DNA of 63,818 nucleotides from a virus. The stretch is taken from IMG/VR virus record IMGVR_UViG_3300020020_000030, positions 1-63,818 of that record. The stretch is one strand, 5' to 3'. A model generated the notes under the pieces. It ran no database searches and was not told the origin of the DNA. It saw nothing but the letters and a program-made list of their open reading frames with translations. Position numbers and translations under genes: made by a program. Positions 23,024-30,690 of this stretch are shown one piece after another (the stretch's first letter is position 1; each line of letters opens with the position of its first letter).

Positions 23024-23312
23024 CCAGACCGAGATCGACAGCATCCGCACGGTGTACCTGTCGCCGAGCGACCACGAATCCCTGCATGCGTTCGCTCGTG
23101 CGCAGGACTCGAGCGCGAGCGCGCTGATCCGCTCGTTCCTCGACGACTTCCTGAACAACAAGCTCAAGGTCGTCAAGATCAAGCCCCGCAAGACGACGGT
23201 GTGGGTCGACCCGACGTTCTGGGAAGAGGTGCGCGCCAAGGCCCAGGAGGAGAACGTCGCCGTTGCGCAGATCATCCAGGCCGGCATGGCTCGACTGCGG
23301 GGTGGCAAGTGA
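23004..23312 (+). CDS. Possible ribbon-helix-helix DNA-binding protein
   Basis: A 102-residue protein. Residues 14-50 (IRTVYLSPSDHESLHAFARA, then SASALIRSFLDDFL) fit a strand-helix-helix DNA-binding unit, and a second similar unit may follow (KTTVWVDPTFWEEVRAKAQE, then VAQIIQAGMARL), so this could be a fused ribbon-helix-helix dimer. ATG 23004 follows AGAGAGAG. It is a candidate for the protein that binds the phage palindromes, without direct evidence. Confidence 0.66.
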   Translation: MAERAASQTEIDSIRTVYLSPSDHESLHAFARAQDSSASALIRSFLDDFLNNKLKVVKIKPRKTTVWVDPTFWEEVRAKAQEENVAVAQIIQAGMARLRGGK

Positions 23313-23602
23313 CCCGGTCGCTCGAGATGACCGTATCCACCGAGGACGACGGCACCGGCGCGTCGATCATCCTCGAGTCGCACGGCTTCTCCGAGCCGGA
23401 GATTCTCGAGGTCATCACCCGCACCGCGGAGTCGATCATCCAGCGCGGCATGCGCGACAGCCCGGAGGCGGCGGAGCAGTTCGCCGGCATGAGCCACGAC
23501 CAGACGTGCGCGCAGCTCGCGTTGCAGTCGCGCCTCACGCTGATCTCGATGATCACCGAGATGGATCTCGTCGACTCCGCCGGCGTGGCCATCGAGCTAT
23601 GA
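23309..23602 (+). CDS. Hypothetical protein
   Basis: A 97-residue protein (VTRSLEMTVSTEDDGTGAS...) with helix EPEILEVITRTAESIIQRG. GTG start overlapping the previous stop. Last gene of the operon, directly before a strong terminator. Function unknown. Confidence 0.67.
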   Translation: MTRSLEMTVSTEDDGTGASIILESHGFSEPEILEVITRTAESIIQRGMRDSPEAAEQFAGMSHDQTCAQLALQSRLTLISMITEMDLVDSAGVAIEL

Positions 23603-23603
23603 G

Positions 23604-23640
23604 GAACGCCCGCCGGCGTGGGCCAGGCGGGCGTTCATTG
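23604..23640 (+). terminator. Terminator of the third early operon
   Basis: GAACGCCCGCC (23604-23614) pairs perfectly over 11 bp with GGCGGGCGTTC (23626-23636), then ATTGTT. It begins two bases after the stop of the last gene. Confidence 0.8.
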
Positions 23641-23864
23641 TTCCCCGGAAAGGAACGAACTCGAGCATACATGAAGCGAGGCCCCGCACCTCGAGTTTGG
23701 GGCCTCGCGCGGCGAGGCTCCTTGGGAGTAGCCTCGCAAGACAGATCAGTGTCCGCGCCTCACATTCTGGGGGTAGCGGGCTCCTCGACGCAAGCCCCGG
23801 AGATACATGTGAGCACTACATCTAGCCCCTGTTACCTATTTGAGACCCAGATCTGGGGCTCCCG
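23641..23864 (+). other. Hairpin-rich leader of the primase gene
   Basis: This 224-base gap has no gene. It holds two further hairpins: GCGAGGCCCC (23676-23685) with GGGGCCTCGC (23699-23708), 10 bp, and GCGAGGCT (23712-23719) with AGCCTCGC (23730-23737), 8 bp. The arms are related in sequence, so alternative pairings between the two hairpins are possible, as in an attenuator. A further AGCCCC/GGGGCT pair brackets about 23793-23859 just before the primase start. No good -35/-10 pair is seen. Confidence 0.5.
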
Positions 23865-26045
23865 ATGAGCGATAACGCGGAGCGCGCACTCGCACTGGCC
23901 TCGCTCGGCCTGCACGTGTTCCCCTGCTTCGAGTCGGGCGAGCACTTCAAGGCCCCCCGCACCGAGCATGGATTCTTGGAGGCTACTCTCGATCCGGCTC
24001 AGATACGAGGGTGGTGGTCAGCCACCCCCGAGGCGGAGATCGGCGTCGCCTGCGGCGCCTCCGGTCTGGTGGTCGAGGACATCGACCACAAGCCCGACAA
24101 GGACGGCCTCGCCTCGCTGCGCAACCGTGGCCTCGAGCCCGACCGCGAGACCTGGTGGTACGAGACGCCGTCCGGCGGCTTCCACTTCATCCACCTCGCC
24201 CCGCCGGGCGTGCCGGGCCCGACGCAGAACCACAAGCTCGAGGACGGCACGAAGCTCATGGGAGTGGACCGCCGATCGGGCGGCTCGTACTTCATCTGGT
24301 GGGACGAGGCGTGGCCCGACGAGCGCAGCTCATTCACGCCGGCGCCCGACTGGTTCCTGAACCACACCGGCACCGAGGGCGACGGCTGGGGTGGCACACT
24401 CGGCGAGTGGCTGGCGACCGTCGGCGCCGGCACCATGAGCCCGCTCATGCGCTCGGCCCTCGACAAGATCCCGCGTGAGGACTTCGGCCGCGGCGAGCTC
24501 TTCACCCGCCTCACGCACATCATCCGGCTGGCCACCGTGGACGGCGAGCCTGGTGCCGGTGAGGCACTAGAGACTCTCAAGCAAGAGTGGCTCCGCGGGC
24601 CGTGGAACCAGCCCAAGTTCCAGGCCGAGTGGAACGTCTCGCTCGGCAATGCGGTGCAGTCCAACGGCGGCGTCCGTGCGCAGGCCGAGCCCAAGGTGGC
24701 GGAGCGCACGGCGATCAGCGACTACTCGTTCTTCGACCAGAGCGAGACGCTCATGCAGATCAGGGCGTGGGCGATGGGGCTCGAGGTCAACCCGTGGGCC
24801 TGTCTGGCGATGGCCCTCACCCGACTGTCCGCCGACCTCATGCCCACGATCAAGCTCCCGGGCATCGGAGCGTTCGCCGAGGGCTCGCTGAATCTCTTCA
24901 CGGTCTTGTCCGCACCCTCGGGTGGTGGCAAGACCGCGATCATTTCCAGCCACGAGCAGCGCATGCGCAAGCGGCCGAGGCCCGACCCGTCGCCTCGCTT
25001 CCCGCTCGGCACCGGCGAGGGCATCGCAGCTCGGTACATCCGCCGGCAGAAGATCACCGCCGAGATGCGCAAGGCTGACCCGACGCTCGACCCGCACGCC
25101 GAGTACGTCGACCGCCGCATCACCTGGCAGGCCCTCGCGATCGTCGACGAGATCGACATGATCGCGGCGCTCGCCAGGCGCAGTGGCGCGACGCTCCTGT
25201 CCACGCTCAAGACCGCATGGATGAGCGACGACCTCGGCAACGGCAACGCCACGCAGGAGCTCGACCGCCAAGTGCCGGCCCACAGCTACCGGCTGTGCAT
25301 GATCGTCGGCGCCCAGCCCGGACGCGCAGAGATCCTGCTCGACAAGGATGCCGAGGCCGGCGGTCTCATGCAGAGGTTCCTGTTCGCCACCGTCGGCGAC
25401 CCGCACGCCTCGATGGACGCGCCGTTCATGCCGGAGCCGCCGCCGCTGGTCTACAAGATCAGCGACAACATCCCGTTCGATCGGCGCTTCGGCTCTGACA
25501 CGTTCGAGCCGCACCCGGACAAGGGCTGGGTGTTCACGTACGATCCGGGCGTCGTCATCGAGGTGCTCCGCACGCTCCGCGCGATCCGTCAGGAGCGCGA
25601 GGACTCCCGGCACGGCCACCGCAACTTCCTCAAGCTGCGCGTGGCTGCTCTGCTGGCGATCATGCACGGCGGCGACAGCGTCACGCGGCACTGGTTCGAC
25701 CAGGCGGAGTACGTCATGGCACACAGCGACGCGACGCTCTCCGCGCTCATCGACGTGCAGCGCCAGAGCAAGCGGGCGGAGGACGCCGCGAAGGGCATGG
25801 GCGACGCAGAACGCGCCCTTGCCGGCGAGGTCAGCATCCTGCACAAGACGTCCGATCGCGTGATCGAGATCTTGCGTCGCGATCCCGGACTCCCGATCTC
25901 ACACATCCGGCGCATGCTCACCAAGTCCATGCACGAGAACCTCGACGCCGCACTGCACCTGCTCGTGGAGCAGGGCCGGGTACGGAAGGAGGACGTGAAC
26001 TCCGCGAAGAGCCAGAAGCCTGCAGCTCGCTACTACCCGATGTGA
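23865..26045 (+). CDS. Bifunctional primase-polymerase/helicase
   Basis: A 726-residue replication protein. The N-terminal quarter is a prim-pol domain: GLVVEDIDHK with Asp72 and Asp74 as likely metal ligands and a TPSGGFHF motif at residues 101-108. The second half is a P-loop ATPase with Walker A SAPSGGGKT (Lys356) and Walker B AIVDEID (Asp428-Glu429), followed by a helicase-type region and a C-terminal winged-helix-like segment (DPGLPISHIRRMLTKSMHEN). It would prime and unwind at the origin, which probably lies directly downstream. The start has only a weak ribosome site. Confidence 0.85.
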   Translation: MSDNAERALALASLGLHVFPCFESGEHFKAPRTEHGFLEATLDPAQIRGWWSATPEAEIGVACGASGLVVEDIDHKPDKDGLASLRNRGLEPDRETWWYETPSGGFHFIHLAPPGVPGPTQNHKLEDGTKLMGVDRRSGGSYFIWWDEAWPDERSSFTPAPDWFLNHTGTEGDGWGGTLGEWLATVGAGTMSPLMRSALDKIPREDFGRGELFTRLTHIIRLATVDGEPGAGEALETLKQEWLRGPWNQPKFQAEWNVSLGNAVQSNGGVRAQAEPKVAERTAISDYSFFDQSETLMQIRAWAMGLEVNPWACLAMALTRLSADLMPTIKLPGIGAFAEGSLNLFTVLSAPSGGGKTAIISSHEQRMRKRPRPDPSPRFPLGTGEGIAARYIRRQKITAEMRKADPTLDPHAEYVDRRITWQALAIVDEIDMIAALARRSGATLLSTLKTAWMSDDLGNGNATQELDRQVPAHSYRLCMIVGAQPGRAEILLDKDAEAGGLMQRFLFATVGDPHASMDAPFMPEPPPLVYKISDNIPFDRRFGSDTFEPHPDKGWVFTYDPGVVIEVLRTLRAIRQEREDSRHGHRNFLKLRVAALLAIMHGGDSVTRHWFDQAEYVMAHSDATLSALIDVQRQSKRAEDAAKGMGDAERALAGEVSILHKTSDRVIEILRRDPGLPISHIRRMLTKSMHENLDAALHLLVEQGRVRKEDVNSAKSQKPAARYYPM

Positions 26046-26051
26046 TCCAAC

Positions 26052-26220
26052 AAGTAGGCAGTAGGTGCCTACTTCTTGGCTTCCCTCTCTGCTCCTTATA
26101 TCGCGAATGCAGCCTGACAACCTTTTCCTTCTCTGACCTGGGATTTTTATTTCAAGTCGAACGGACCAAGAAGTAGACGTCTACCGCCTACTTCCTAGAA
26201 ATAGGCGTCTACTGCCTACC
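26052..26220. promoter_or_regulatory. Candidate replication origin with iterons
   Basis: Three copies of a repeat of about 20 bp, consensus TAGrCryCTACyGCCTAC, occur at 26052-26079 (inverted), 26166-26193 and 26201-26220. The first two form a 28-bp imperfect inverted repeat (24 of 28 paired) around an 86-bp segment that is the most AT-rich and pyrimidine-rich stretch I noticed in the genome. Iterons beside an AT-rich segment, directly after the primase/helicase gene, are classic origin features. Confidence 0.6.
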
Positions 26221-26236
26221 GAGAAAGGCCCTCGCC

Positions 26237-26377
26237 ATGAACGATCTACCGGACGATCTCGCACACCCCAGAGGCGAGCACGCATCCTTCATCGCCAACA
26301 TCGTCGTCGCAGTCGTGTTGCTCGTCATCACCGCCGGCACGGTCGCCTTCGGGCTCATGCTCACAGGCGTGTCGTGA
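26237..26377 (+). CDS. Small single-pass membrane protein
   Basis: A 46-residue protein (MNDLPDDLAHPRGEH...) with one hydrophobic helix at about residues 18-43 (FIANIVVAVVLLVITAGTVAF). ATG 26237 follows GAGAAAGG. It is the first gene after the putative origin and overlaps the next start by one base. Function unknown. Confidence 0.65.
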   Translation: MNDLPDDLAHPRGEHASFIANIVVAVVLLVITAGTVAFGLMLTGVS

Positions 26378-26484
26378 TGGACCCGGAGTGGGACCAGCCC
26401 GCGAGCACGCTCGAGTTCGAGGACTCGATGGTGCGCATCCACGAATCCCTGGAAATGGAGATACCTGAATGGCTACAGCACTGA
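26377..26484 (+). CDS. Very small acidic protein
   Basis: A 35-residue acidic peptide (MDPEWDQPASTLEFED...) that starts in the stop of the previous gene (TGATGG) and overlaps the methyltransferase start by 16 bases. Coupling on both sides is the only support; it may serve mainly to link translation. Confidence 0.45.
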   Translation: MDPEWDQPASTLEFEDSMVRIHESLEMEIPEWLQH

Positions 26485-27629
26485 GTCTGTTCGCAGGCGT
26501 CGGCTTCGGCGTCGCCTGCGAACGCATGAGCATCGCCGAGCTCGGCGTCGAGAATGACCTCGACGTGATCGCGACGCGGCACGCGGCCGGCATGACGACG
26601 ATCGCGCACGACGTGTGGGATCTTGCCGGCCCGGGCGTGCGCCTGGTGTACGACCTGCTGCTCGCGGGCCCGCCCTGCCAGACCTTCTCGAAGGTCGGCC
26701 GCGGGCACGGTCGGAGGGACATCGACGTCATCGTGAACATCGCGCGCGAGATCGGGCACGGCGCGGATGCCGACCGGGTCCGGGAGTGGACCGCCCACAT
26801 CGAGGATCCACGCACCGCGCTCGTGCTGCTCCCGCTGGTCTACGCGATGCGCGACCGCCCGGAGGCGATCGTGCTCGAGCAGGTGCCGGCCGTGCTCCCG
26901 GTCTGGGAGGCGTACGCCCACAGCCTCACGATGGCCGACTACAGCGTGTGGACGGGCATCGTCGAGGCCGAGGCGTACGGCGTGCCGCAGACCCGCCGGC
27001 GTGCGGTGCTCATCGCGAGCCGCAACCACGACGTCACTCGCCCCGCTCGCACCCACTCCCGCTACCACGTCCGCCACCCCGCGGCGCTGGACCAGGGGAT
27101 GCCGCGCTGGGTTTCGATGCACGACGCGATGGGCTGGCCCGAGGGCGTGGTCGGATTCCCGCGCAAGGCCGACGGCCGCGACGAGGGCGTGGAGATCGGC
27201 GACGAGATGTACCGCTCCCGGGATCTCCGCCCGACGGATCGGCCAAGCTGGGGCGTTACCGGCAAGGCGCGCTCCTGGCGCCGGTGGGGCTTCATGGAAC
27301 GGCCGGCCACCGTCGTCACCGGCCACGGCTTCGCGACGCGGCATCCGTCGGGCGTCCAGCGCACCCACCTCAACGCGATCGAGGCCGGCACCTTCGAGCT
27401 GCGCGAGCCGTGGACGGTGTCCACTGCTCGCCTGCCCACGTTCGACAACGTGAGCCTGAGCCGGAGCTACCACGGCAACGCGGTCAACATCACGCCCGAG
27501 GAGGGCGCGGTGCTGCAGACGTTCTCCCCGGACTTCCCGTTCCGCGGCACCCGCACGAAGGTCTGGCAGACAATCGGCAACGCGATCCCACCCCTGCTCG
27601 CCGAGCACCTGATCCGAGCTGCGCTGTGA
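26469..27629 (+). CDS. DNA (cytosine-5) methyltransferase
   Basis: A 386-residue enzyme with the ordered C5-methyltransferase motifs: I SLFAGVGFG (residues 6-14, cofactor binding), IV GPPCQTFS with catalytic Cys70, VI LEQVP (Glu137; the usual Asn of ENV is Gln here), VIII QTRRR (174-178), IX RPATVVTG and X IGNAIPP. The target-recognition segment lies between about 190 and 310. No matching restriction enzyme is nearby, so it probably protects phage DNA from host restriction. Specificity cannot be read from the sequence. Confidence 0.93.
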   Translation: MATALSLFAGVGFGVACERMSIAELGVENDLDVIATRHAAGMTTIAHDVWDLAGPGVRLVYDLLLAGPPCQTFSKVGRGHGRRDIDVIVNIAREIGHGADADRVREWTAHIEDPRTALVLLPLVYAMRDRPEAIVLEQVPAVLPVWEAYAHSLTMADYSVWTGIVEAEAYGVPQTRRRAVLIASRNHDVTRPARTHSRYHVRHPAALDQGMPRWVSMHDAMGWPEGVVGFPRKADGRDEGVEIGDEMYRSRDLRPTDRPSWGVTGKARSWRRWGFMERPATVVTGHGFATRHPSGVQRTHLNAIEAGTFELREPWTVSTARLPTFDNVSLSRSYHGNAVNITPEEGAVLQTFSPDFPFRGTRTKVWQTIGNAIPPLLAEHLIRAAL

Positions 27630-27817
27630 ACGGCCGCGCCACCTGCCCGTACTGCGGCGTCGACGTGCACATGGACGGGCTCGGCGCGTTCGCGTTTGGC
27701 CCCGACGGTGGCACGACGTGCGCTGTCCGACAGCCAGGGGATACTCGGGTGTTCCTGCTCCACGGCTGGCGCCCGGAGATCTCGATTCCCGAACGTTCGG
27801 GAACGGAGGCCATTTGA
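27626..27817 (+). CDS. Small zinc-type protein
   Basis: A 63-residue protein with CPYCGVDVH near residues 7-15 and a further Cys (TTCAVR), a likely zinc knuckle. GTG start overlapping the methyltransferase stop. Its last codons (SIPERSGT) are encoded by operator palindrome 6, so coding and control overlap. Confidence 0.65.
   Translation: MNGRATCPYCGVDVHMDGLGAFAFGPDGGTTCAVRQPGDTRVFLLHGWRPEISIPERSGTEAI
27786..27803. promoter_or_regulatory. Operator palindrome 6
   Basis: A perfect 18-bp copy, TTCCCGAACGTTCGGGAA, inside the end of the upstream gene and 11 bp upstream of the -35 box at 27814. Unlike copies 4 and 5 it lies ahead of the promoter rather than across the transcription start. Confidence 0.75.
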
Positions 27818-27842
27818 CTTAGGGCAAGTGCCGTAATAGCCT
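27814..27842 (+). promoter_or_regulatory. Promoter of the recombination operon
   Basis: TTGACT (27814-27819), a 17-bp spacer and TAGCCT (27837-27842). A leader of about 20 bases with GTACCCC and GAAAGG leads to the ATG at 27868. It serves SSB and the downstream recombination genes. Confidence 0.68.
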
Positions 27843-27867
27843 TAGTTCGTACCCCAGAAAGGGCCTC

Positions 27868-28092
27868 ATGACAGATGCTCCGCTTCGACGCTCCGGCGTC
27901 CTGACGTTCCCCGGCTCGCCGACGGACGAGCGCATGGCCGCGGCCGTGCTCGTCACGCAGGCAGAGAACGGCGAGTACCACCACTTCATCCAGACCGGCC
28001 CGGGCTTCAAGTCCGTGCCAGACGCCCTCGGCGCGATGGTCGCGCTCGAGGTCGAGATCGCCAACCCGGAAGGAACCTCACATGGCGAATGA
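27868..28092 (+). CDS. Hypothetical protein ahead of SSB
   Basis: A 74-residue protein ([18 protein letters not shown]...) with central strand/helix elements ([19 protein letters not shown]). It overlaps the SSB start by 11 bases. A role with SSB is suggested only by position. Confidence 0.67.
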   Translation: MTDAPLRRSGVLTFPGSPTDERMAAAVLVTQAENGEYHHFIQTGPGFKSVPDALGAMVALEVEIANPEGTSHGE

Positions 28093-28660
28093 AACAGTCA
28101 TCACGGTCGTCGGCAACCTGACCGCCGACCCCGAGACGCGAGAGGTCGGCGGCGCCACCGTCGCGAACTTCACGATCGCGTCCACGCCCCGCATGTTCGA
28201 CAAGAACTCGAACGAGTGGAAGGACGGCGAGGCGCTCTTCCTGCGCTGCTCCGCCTGGCGCGAGCTCGCCGGCAACATCGCCACGTCGCTGCGCAAGGGC
28301 ACTGCGGTCATCGCACAGGGCAGGCTCAAGCAGCGCTCGTACGAGAAGGACGGCAACCGCCAGACCGTGATCGAGCTCGAGGTCGATTCGATCGGCCCGG
28401 ACCTGCGCCGCGCCTCGGCGCAGGTGCAGAAGAACTCGCCGCAGGGCCAGCAGGGTCAGCCGCAGCTCGCGTACGGGGCGCCGGCACAGACCGCCTACGG
28501 CCAGCCCCCGCAGGGCTACGGCCAGCCGCAGTACGGCCAGCCGCCCCAGCAGGGTCAGCCCCAGCAGTGGCCGGCACAGCCGCCCCAGCAGCCGGCGTAC
28601 GGCTACCCGCCCCAGCAGGGTGAGTACCAGCACCCGACCGACCCCAACACGCCGTTCTGA
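28082..28660 (+). CDS. ssb: Single-stranded DNA-binding protein
   Basis: A 192-residue SSB. The OB fold fills residues 1-110 ([38 protein letters not shown], then [20 protein letters not shown]). A disordered Gln/Pro/Gly/Tyr-rich linker follows, and the C-terminal tip is DPNTPF, the acidic-hydrophobic end that recruits partner proteins. It protects single strands at replication forks and probably works with the Rad52-like protein and resolvase. The start follows GGAAGGAACC. Confidence 0.95.
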   Translation: MANETVITVVGNLTADPETREVGGATVANFTIASTPRMFDKNSNEWKDGEALFLRCSAWRELAGNIATSLRKGTAVIAQGRLKQRSYEKDGNRQTVIELEVDSIGPDLRRASAQVQKNSPQGQQGQPQLAYGAPAQTAYGQPPQGYGQPQYGQPPQQGQPQQWPAQPPQQPAYGYPPQQGEYQHPTDPNTPF

Positions 28661-28662
28661 GC

Positions 28663-28860
28663 ATGACCGTCGACGAATTGGGCGAGCACATCAAGCAGCT
28701 CAAGGCGCGTGGTCGCATCACCGGCGACACGGATGTCTATGTCCGCGACCCGAACGTGAGCGACGAGGCGATCGAGGCCGGCTCTCGGGGGTACGTGGAT
28801 CTCGACGAGATCCTCGTGCTCGACGGGGAGCACCTGCTCCTGTACCCGATGCCGGAGTAG
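28663..28860 (+). CDS. Hypothetical small protein
   Basis: A 65-residue acidic protein (MTVDELGEHIKQLKARGRIT...) with a strand-rich end (DLDEILVLDGEHLLLYPMPE). It resembles small proteins found beside replication genes in actinophages; function unknown. Confidence 0.7.
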   Translation: MTVDELGEHIKQLKARGRITGDTDVYVRDPNVSDEAIEAGSRGYVDLDEILVLDGEHLLLYPMPE

Positions 28861-28863
28861 GCC

Positions 28864-29313
28864 ATGCTCAACTTCCGCGCTTACGGTGTCCCGCAGGTCC
28901 AGGGGAACCACAGGGTCTCGAGGGCAGGCAAGTTCGCGAAGATCAGGGATGCGAATCCCGATCTTCCGGGCTGGCGCCTGCTCGTGAGCACCGAGGCGCG
29001 GAGGGCGTTCGGGGGAACGCCCATGCTGCTTGGGCCGGTCGAGTTGGAGGTTGACTTCTGGCTCGTCCGGCCCAAGACGGCATCCCGCACAGTCGACGTC
29101 CGGCCGCTCACCCGCGGCGGCGGCGACTGGGACAAGCTCGCCCGAGCGATCGGCGACTCGCTGGTGGATGCCGGCGTGATGAAGGACGACTCGCAAATCG
29201 TCGAGGCGACTGTGCGCAAGTTCTACGCTGTCACCCGCGACCTGCCCAAGATCTACACCCCGGGTTACCACTGGGAGCAGGCAGGCGCGAACATCACCGT
29301 GAGGGGGTTGTGA
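28864..29313 (+). CDS. RusA-like Holliday junction resolvase
   Basis: A 149-residue protein with the RusA pattern: a basic PQVQGNHRV near the start, a strand VELEVDFWLVRP, then GGDWDKLARAIGDSLVDAGV and KDDSQIVEA, in which the Asp residues of DWDK and DDSQ are the catalytic metal ligands. RusA dimers resolve four-way junctions in replicating phage DNA. Length and motif order are normal. It ends in a TGATG overlap with the next gene. Confidence 0.88.
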   Translation: MLNFRAYGVPQVQGNHRVSRAGKFAKIRDANPDLPGWRLLVSTEARRAFGGTPMLLGPVELEVDFWLVRPKTASRTVDVRPLTRGGGDWDKLARAIGDSLVDAGVMKDDSQIVEATVRKFYAVTRDLPKIYTPGYHWEQAGANITVRGL

Positions 29314-29855
29314 TGAGACTCGAGCGCGATCTCGAGGCGGCGATCATCCGCCAGATCCACGAGCACCCGGAGCGCGCCATCGTGCTCCCGGACTGGGCGT
29401 ACTGGAAGGGCCGCAACCAGCCCATCGTGTACCCCGAGGGCCTGCCCACGAAGCTGAGCCGCTACCTGTACGAGAAGGTCGTCGGCCCACTGCCCTACAA
29501 CGCGCAGCTCATCCTGCGAGACGGCGTGCACCCGCGCAACGTGAACCCGCTGCTGTTCGTCGCCGAGCCGGGCCGGCACCGCGGCGAGACCTGCCCGAAC
29601 GGCCACGCCTACGCCGGCAACGAGATGCCCGACAACTCGATGGGGTGGCGGTGTCGGACCTGCTACGTAGCCTGGCTCGAGAAGCACTCGCTCGGCCGGC
29701 TGAACCAGGGACAGCTCAACGCACGCAAGACGCACTGCCCGCAGAACCACCCGTACGACGAGGACAACACGATCTATCTGAGCAACGGCCGACGCCGGTG
29801 CCGGATCTGCAACGCGGCGCAGTCCGCCGCGTACGCCGCTCGCCGAGCGGCCTAA
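29313..29855 (+). CDS. Tandem zinc-ribbon protein
   Basis: A 181-residue protein. Two copies of a CPxGH-type ribbon occur: CPNGHAYAGNEMP with CRTC (about residues 94-120) and CPQNHPYDEDNT with CRIC (about 147-172). The N-terminal 85 residues contain basic and aromatic strands. Similar Cys/His units flank HNH endonuclease and winged-helix domains in phages, but I see no HNH motif. It may bind nucleic acid in recombination. Confidence 0.7.
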   Translation: MRLERDLEAAIIRQIHEHPERAIVLPDWAYWKGRNQPIVYPEGLPTKLSRYLYEKVVGPLPYNAQLILRDGVHPRNVNPLLFVAEPGRHRGETCPNGHAYAGNEMPDNSMGWRCRTCYVAWLEKHSLGRLNQGQLNARKTHCPQNHPYDEDNTIYLSNGRRRCRICNAAQSAAYAARRAA

Positions 29856-29871
29856 CCCCGGAAGGAACCAG

Positions 29872-30690
29872 ATGAGCACACGACTGATCGCAGAGCAGGA
29901 GGGTGGGCGTCTCACGCAGGCGCAGATCCTCCGGCTGGTGACGGCCATCGAGCCGGCACACGTCGAGAACAAGCGCGGCATGAGCTACATGGCGCAGTTC
30001 GAGGTGCGCGCCGAGCTCACCCGCATCTTCGGCTTCGGCAATTGGGACTCCGAGGTCGAGGTGATGGAGTGCCTCTACGAGACGAGGCTGGTGCAGGGCG
30101 ACGAGCAGTTCCCCGCCAGCGCGAAGGACAAGACCAAGACCTACTGGGTCGCGGCCTACCGTGCCGCCGTGCGCCTGACCATCCGCGACTACTGGGGCCG
30201 CGAGGTCTGCTCGTTCCTCGAGTACCACGTCGAGGAGAACGCCCCGCTCCCGAACCGGGGCGAGGCGCACGCGATGGCCATGACGTCGGTGGAGAGCTAC
30301 GCCCTCCGCCGCGCCGCGATCGGCCTCGGCGACCGCCTCGGCCTGGGTCTCTACGACAAGGGCTCCACCCAGCCGCTCGTGATGCGCACCCTGCAGCTCG
30401 ACGACCCGGAGAGCCCGACGTTCTACAACCCGTCTGCGCAGAACCAGGTACAGCAGGCACCCGCTCAAGTACAGCCCGCCCCCGTTCAAGTCGGCAGCCC
30501 CGACGCGGCATCCCACCTCGGCCGGCCGGCACAGCGCCGGATCGAGAACTTCAAGGAGGCGCAGGCCACGGTGCAGGCGGGCAACCAGGCGGCACGCGAG
30601 GTGGCGCCGGTCGACCCCTACATGGAGCGCGCAGCTGCGGGCATGAAGTACGACGAGCGAGACGGAAACGGAGGCCCCTACGGTGGCTGA
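29872..30690 (+). CDS. Rad52-like single-strand annealing protein
   Basis: A 272-residue protein. Residues 20-165 show the Rad52-superfamily pattern: a conserved SYMAQFEVRAELTRIFGFGN, NWDSEVEVME, a strand run RAAVRLTIRDYWGREVCSF, and GEAHAMAMTSVESYALRRAA leading to GLGDRLGLGLYDKG. The C-terminal 90 residues are disordered and Gln/Pro/Ala-rich. It would anneal complementary strands coated by SSB. Directly followed by the Cas4-like nuclease, the usual annealase-exonuclease pair. ATG 29872 follows GGAAGGAACC. Confidence 0.85.
   Translation: MSTRLIAEQEGGRLTQAQILRLVTAIEPAHVENKRGMSYMAQFEVRAELTRIFGFGNWDSEVEVMECLYETRLVQGDEQFPASAKDKTKTYWVAAYRAAVRLTIRDYWGREVCSFLEYHVEENAPLPNRGEAHAMAMTSVESYALRRAAIGLGDRLGLGLYDKGSTQPLVMRTLQLDDPESPTFYNPSAQNQVQQAPAQVQPAPVQVGSPDAASHLGRPAQRRIENFKEAQATVQAGNQAAREVAPVDPYMERAAAGMKYDERDGNGGPYGG

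Noticed and set aside
9877-27803. The palindromes as LexA/SOS boxes
   Set aside because: Actinobacterial and Bacillus LexA boxes have CGAAC and GTTCG separated by four bases; here the half-sites abut (CGAACGTTCG) with extended CCC/GGG flanks.
29313-29855. HNH endonuclease
   Set aside because: The protein has Cys/His ribbons often seen near HNH domains but no His-Asn-His catalytic pattern.
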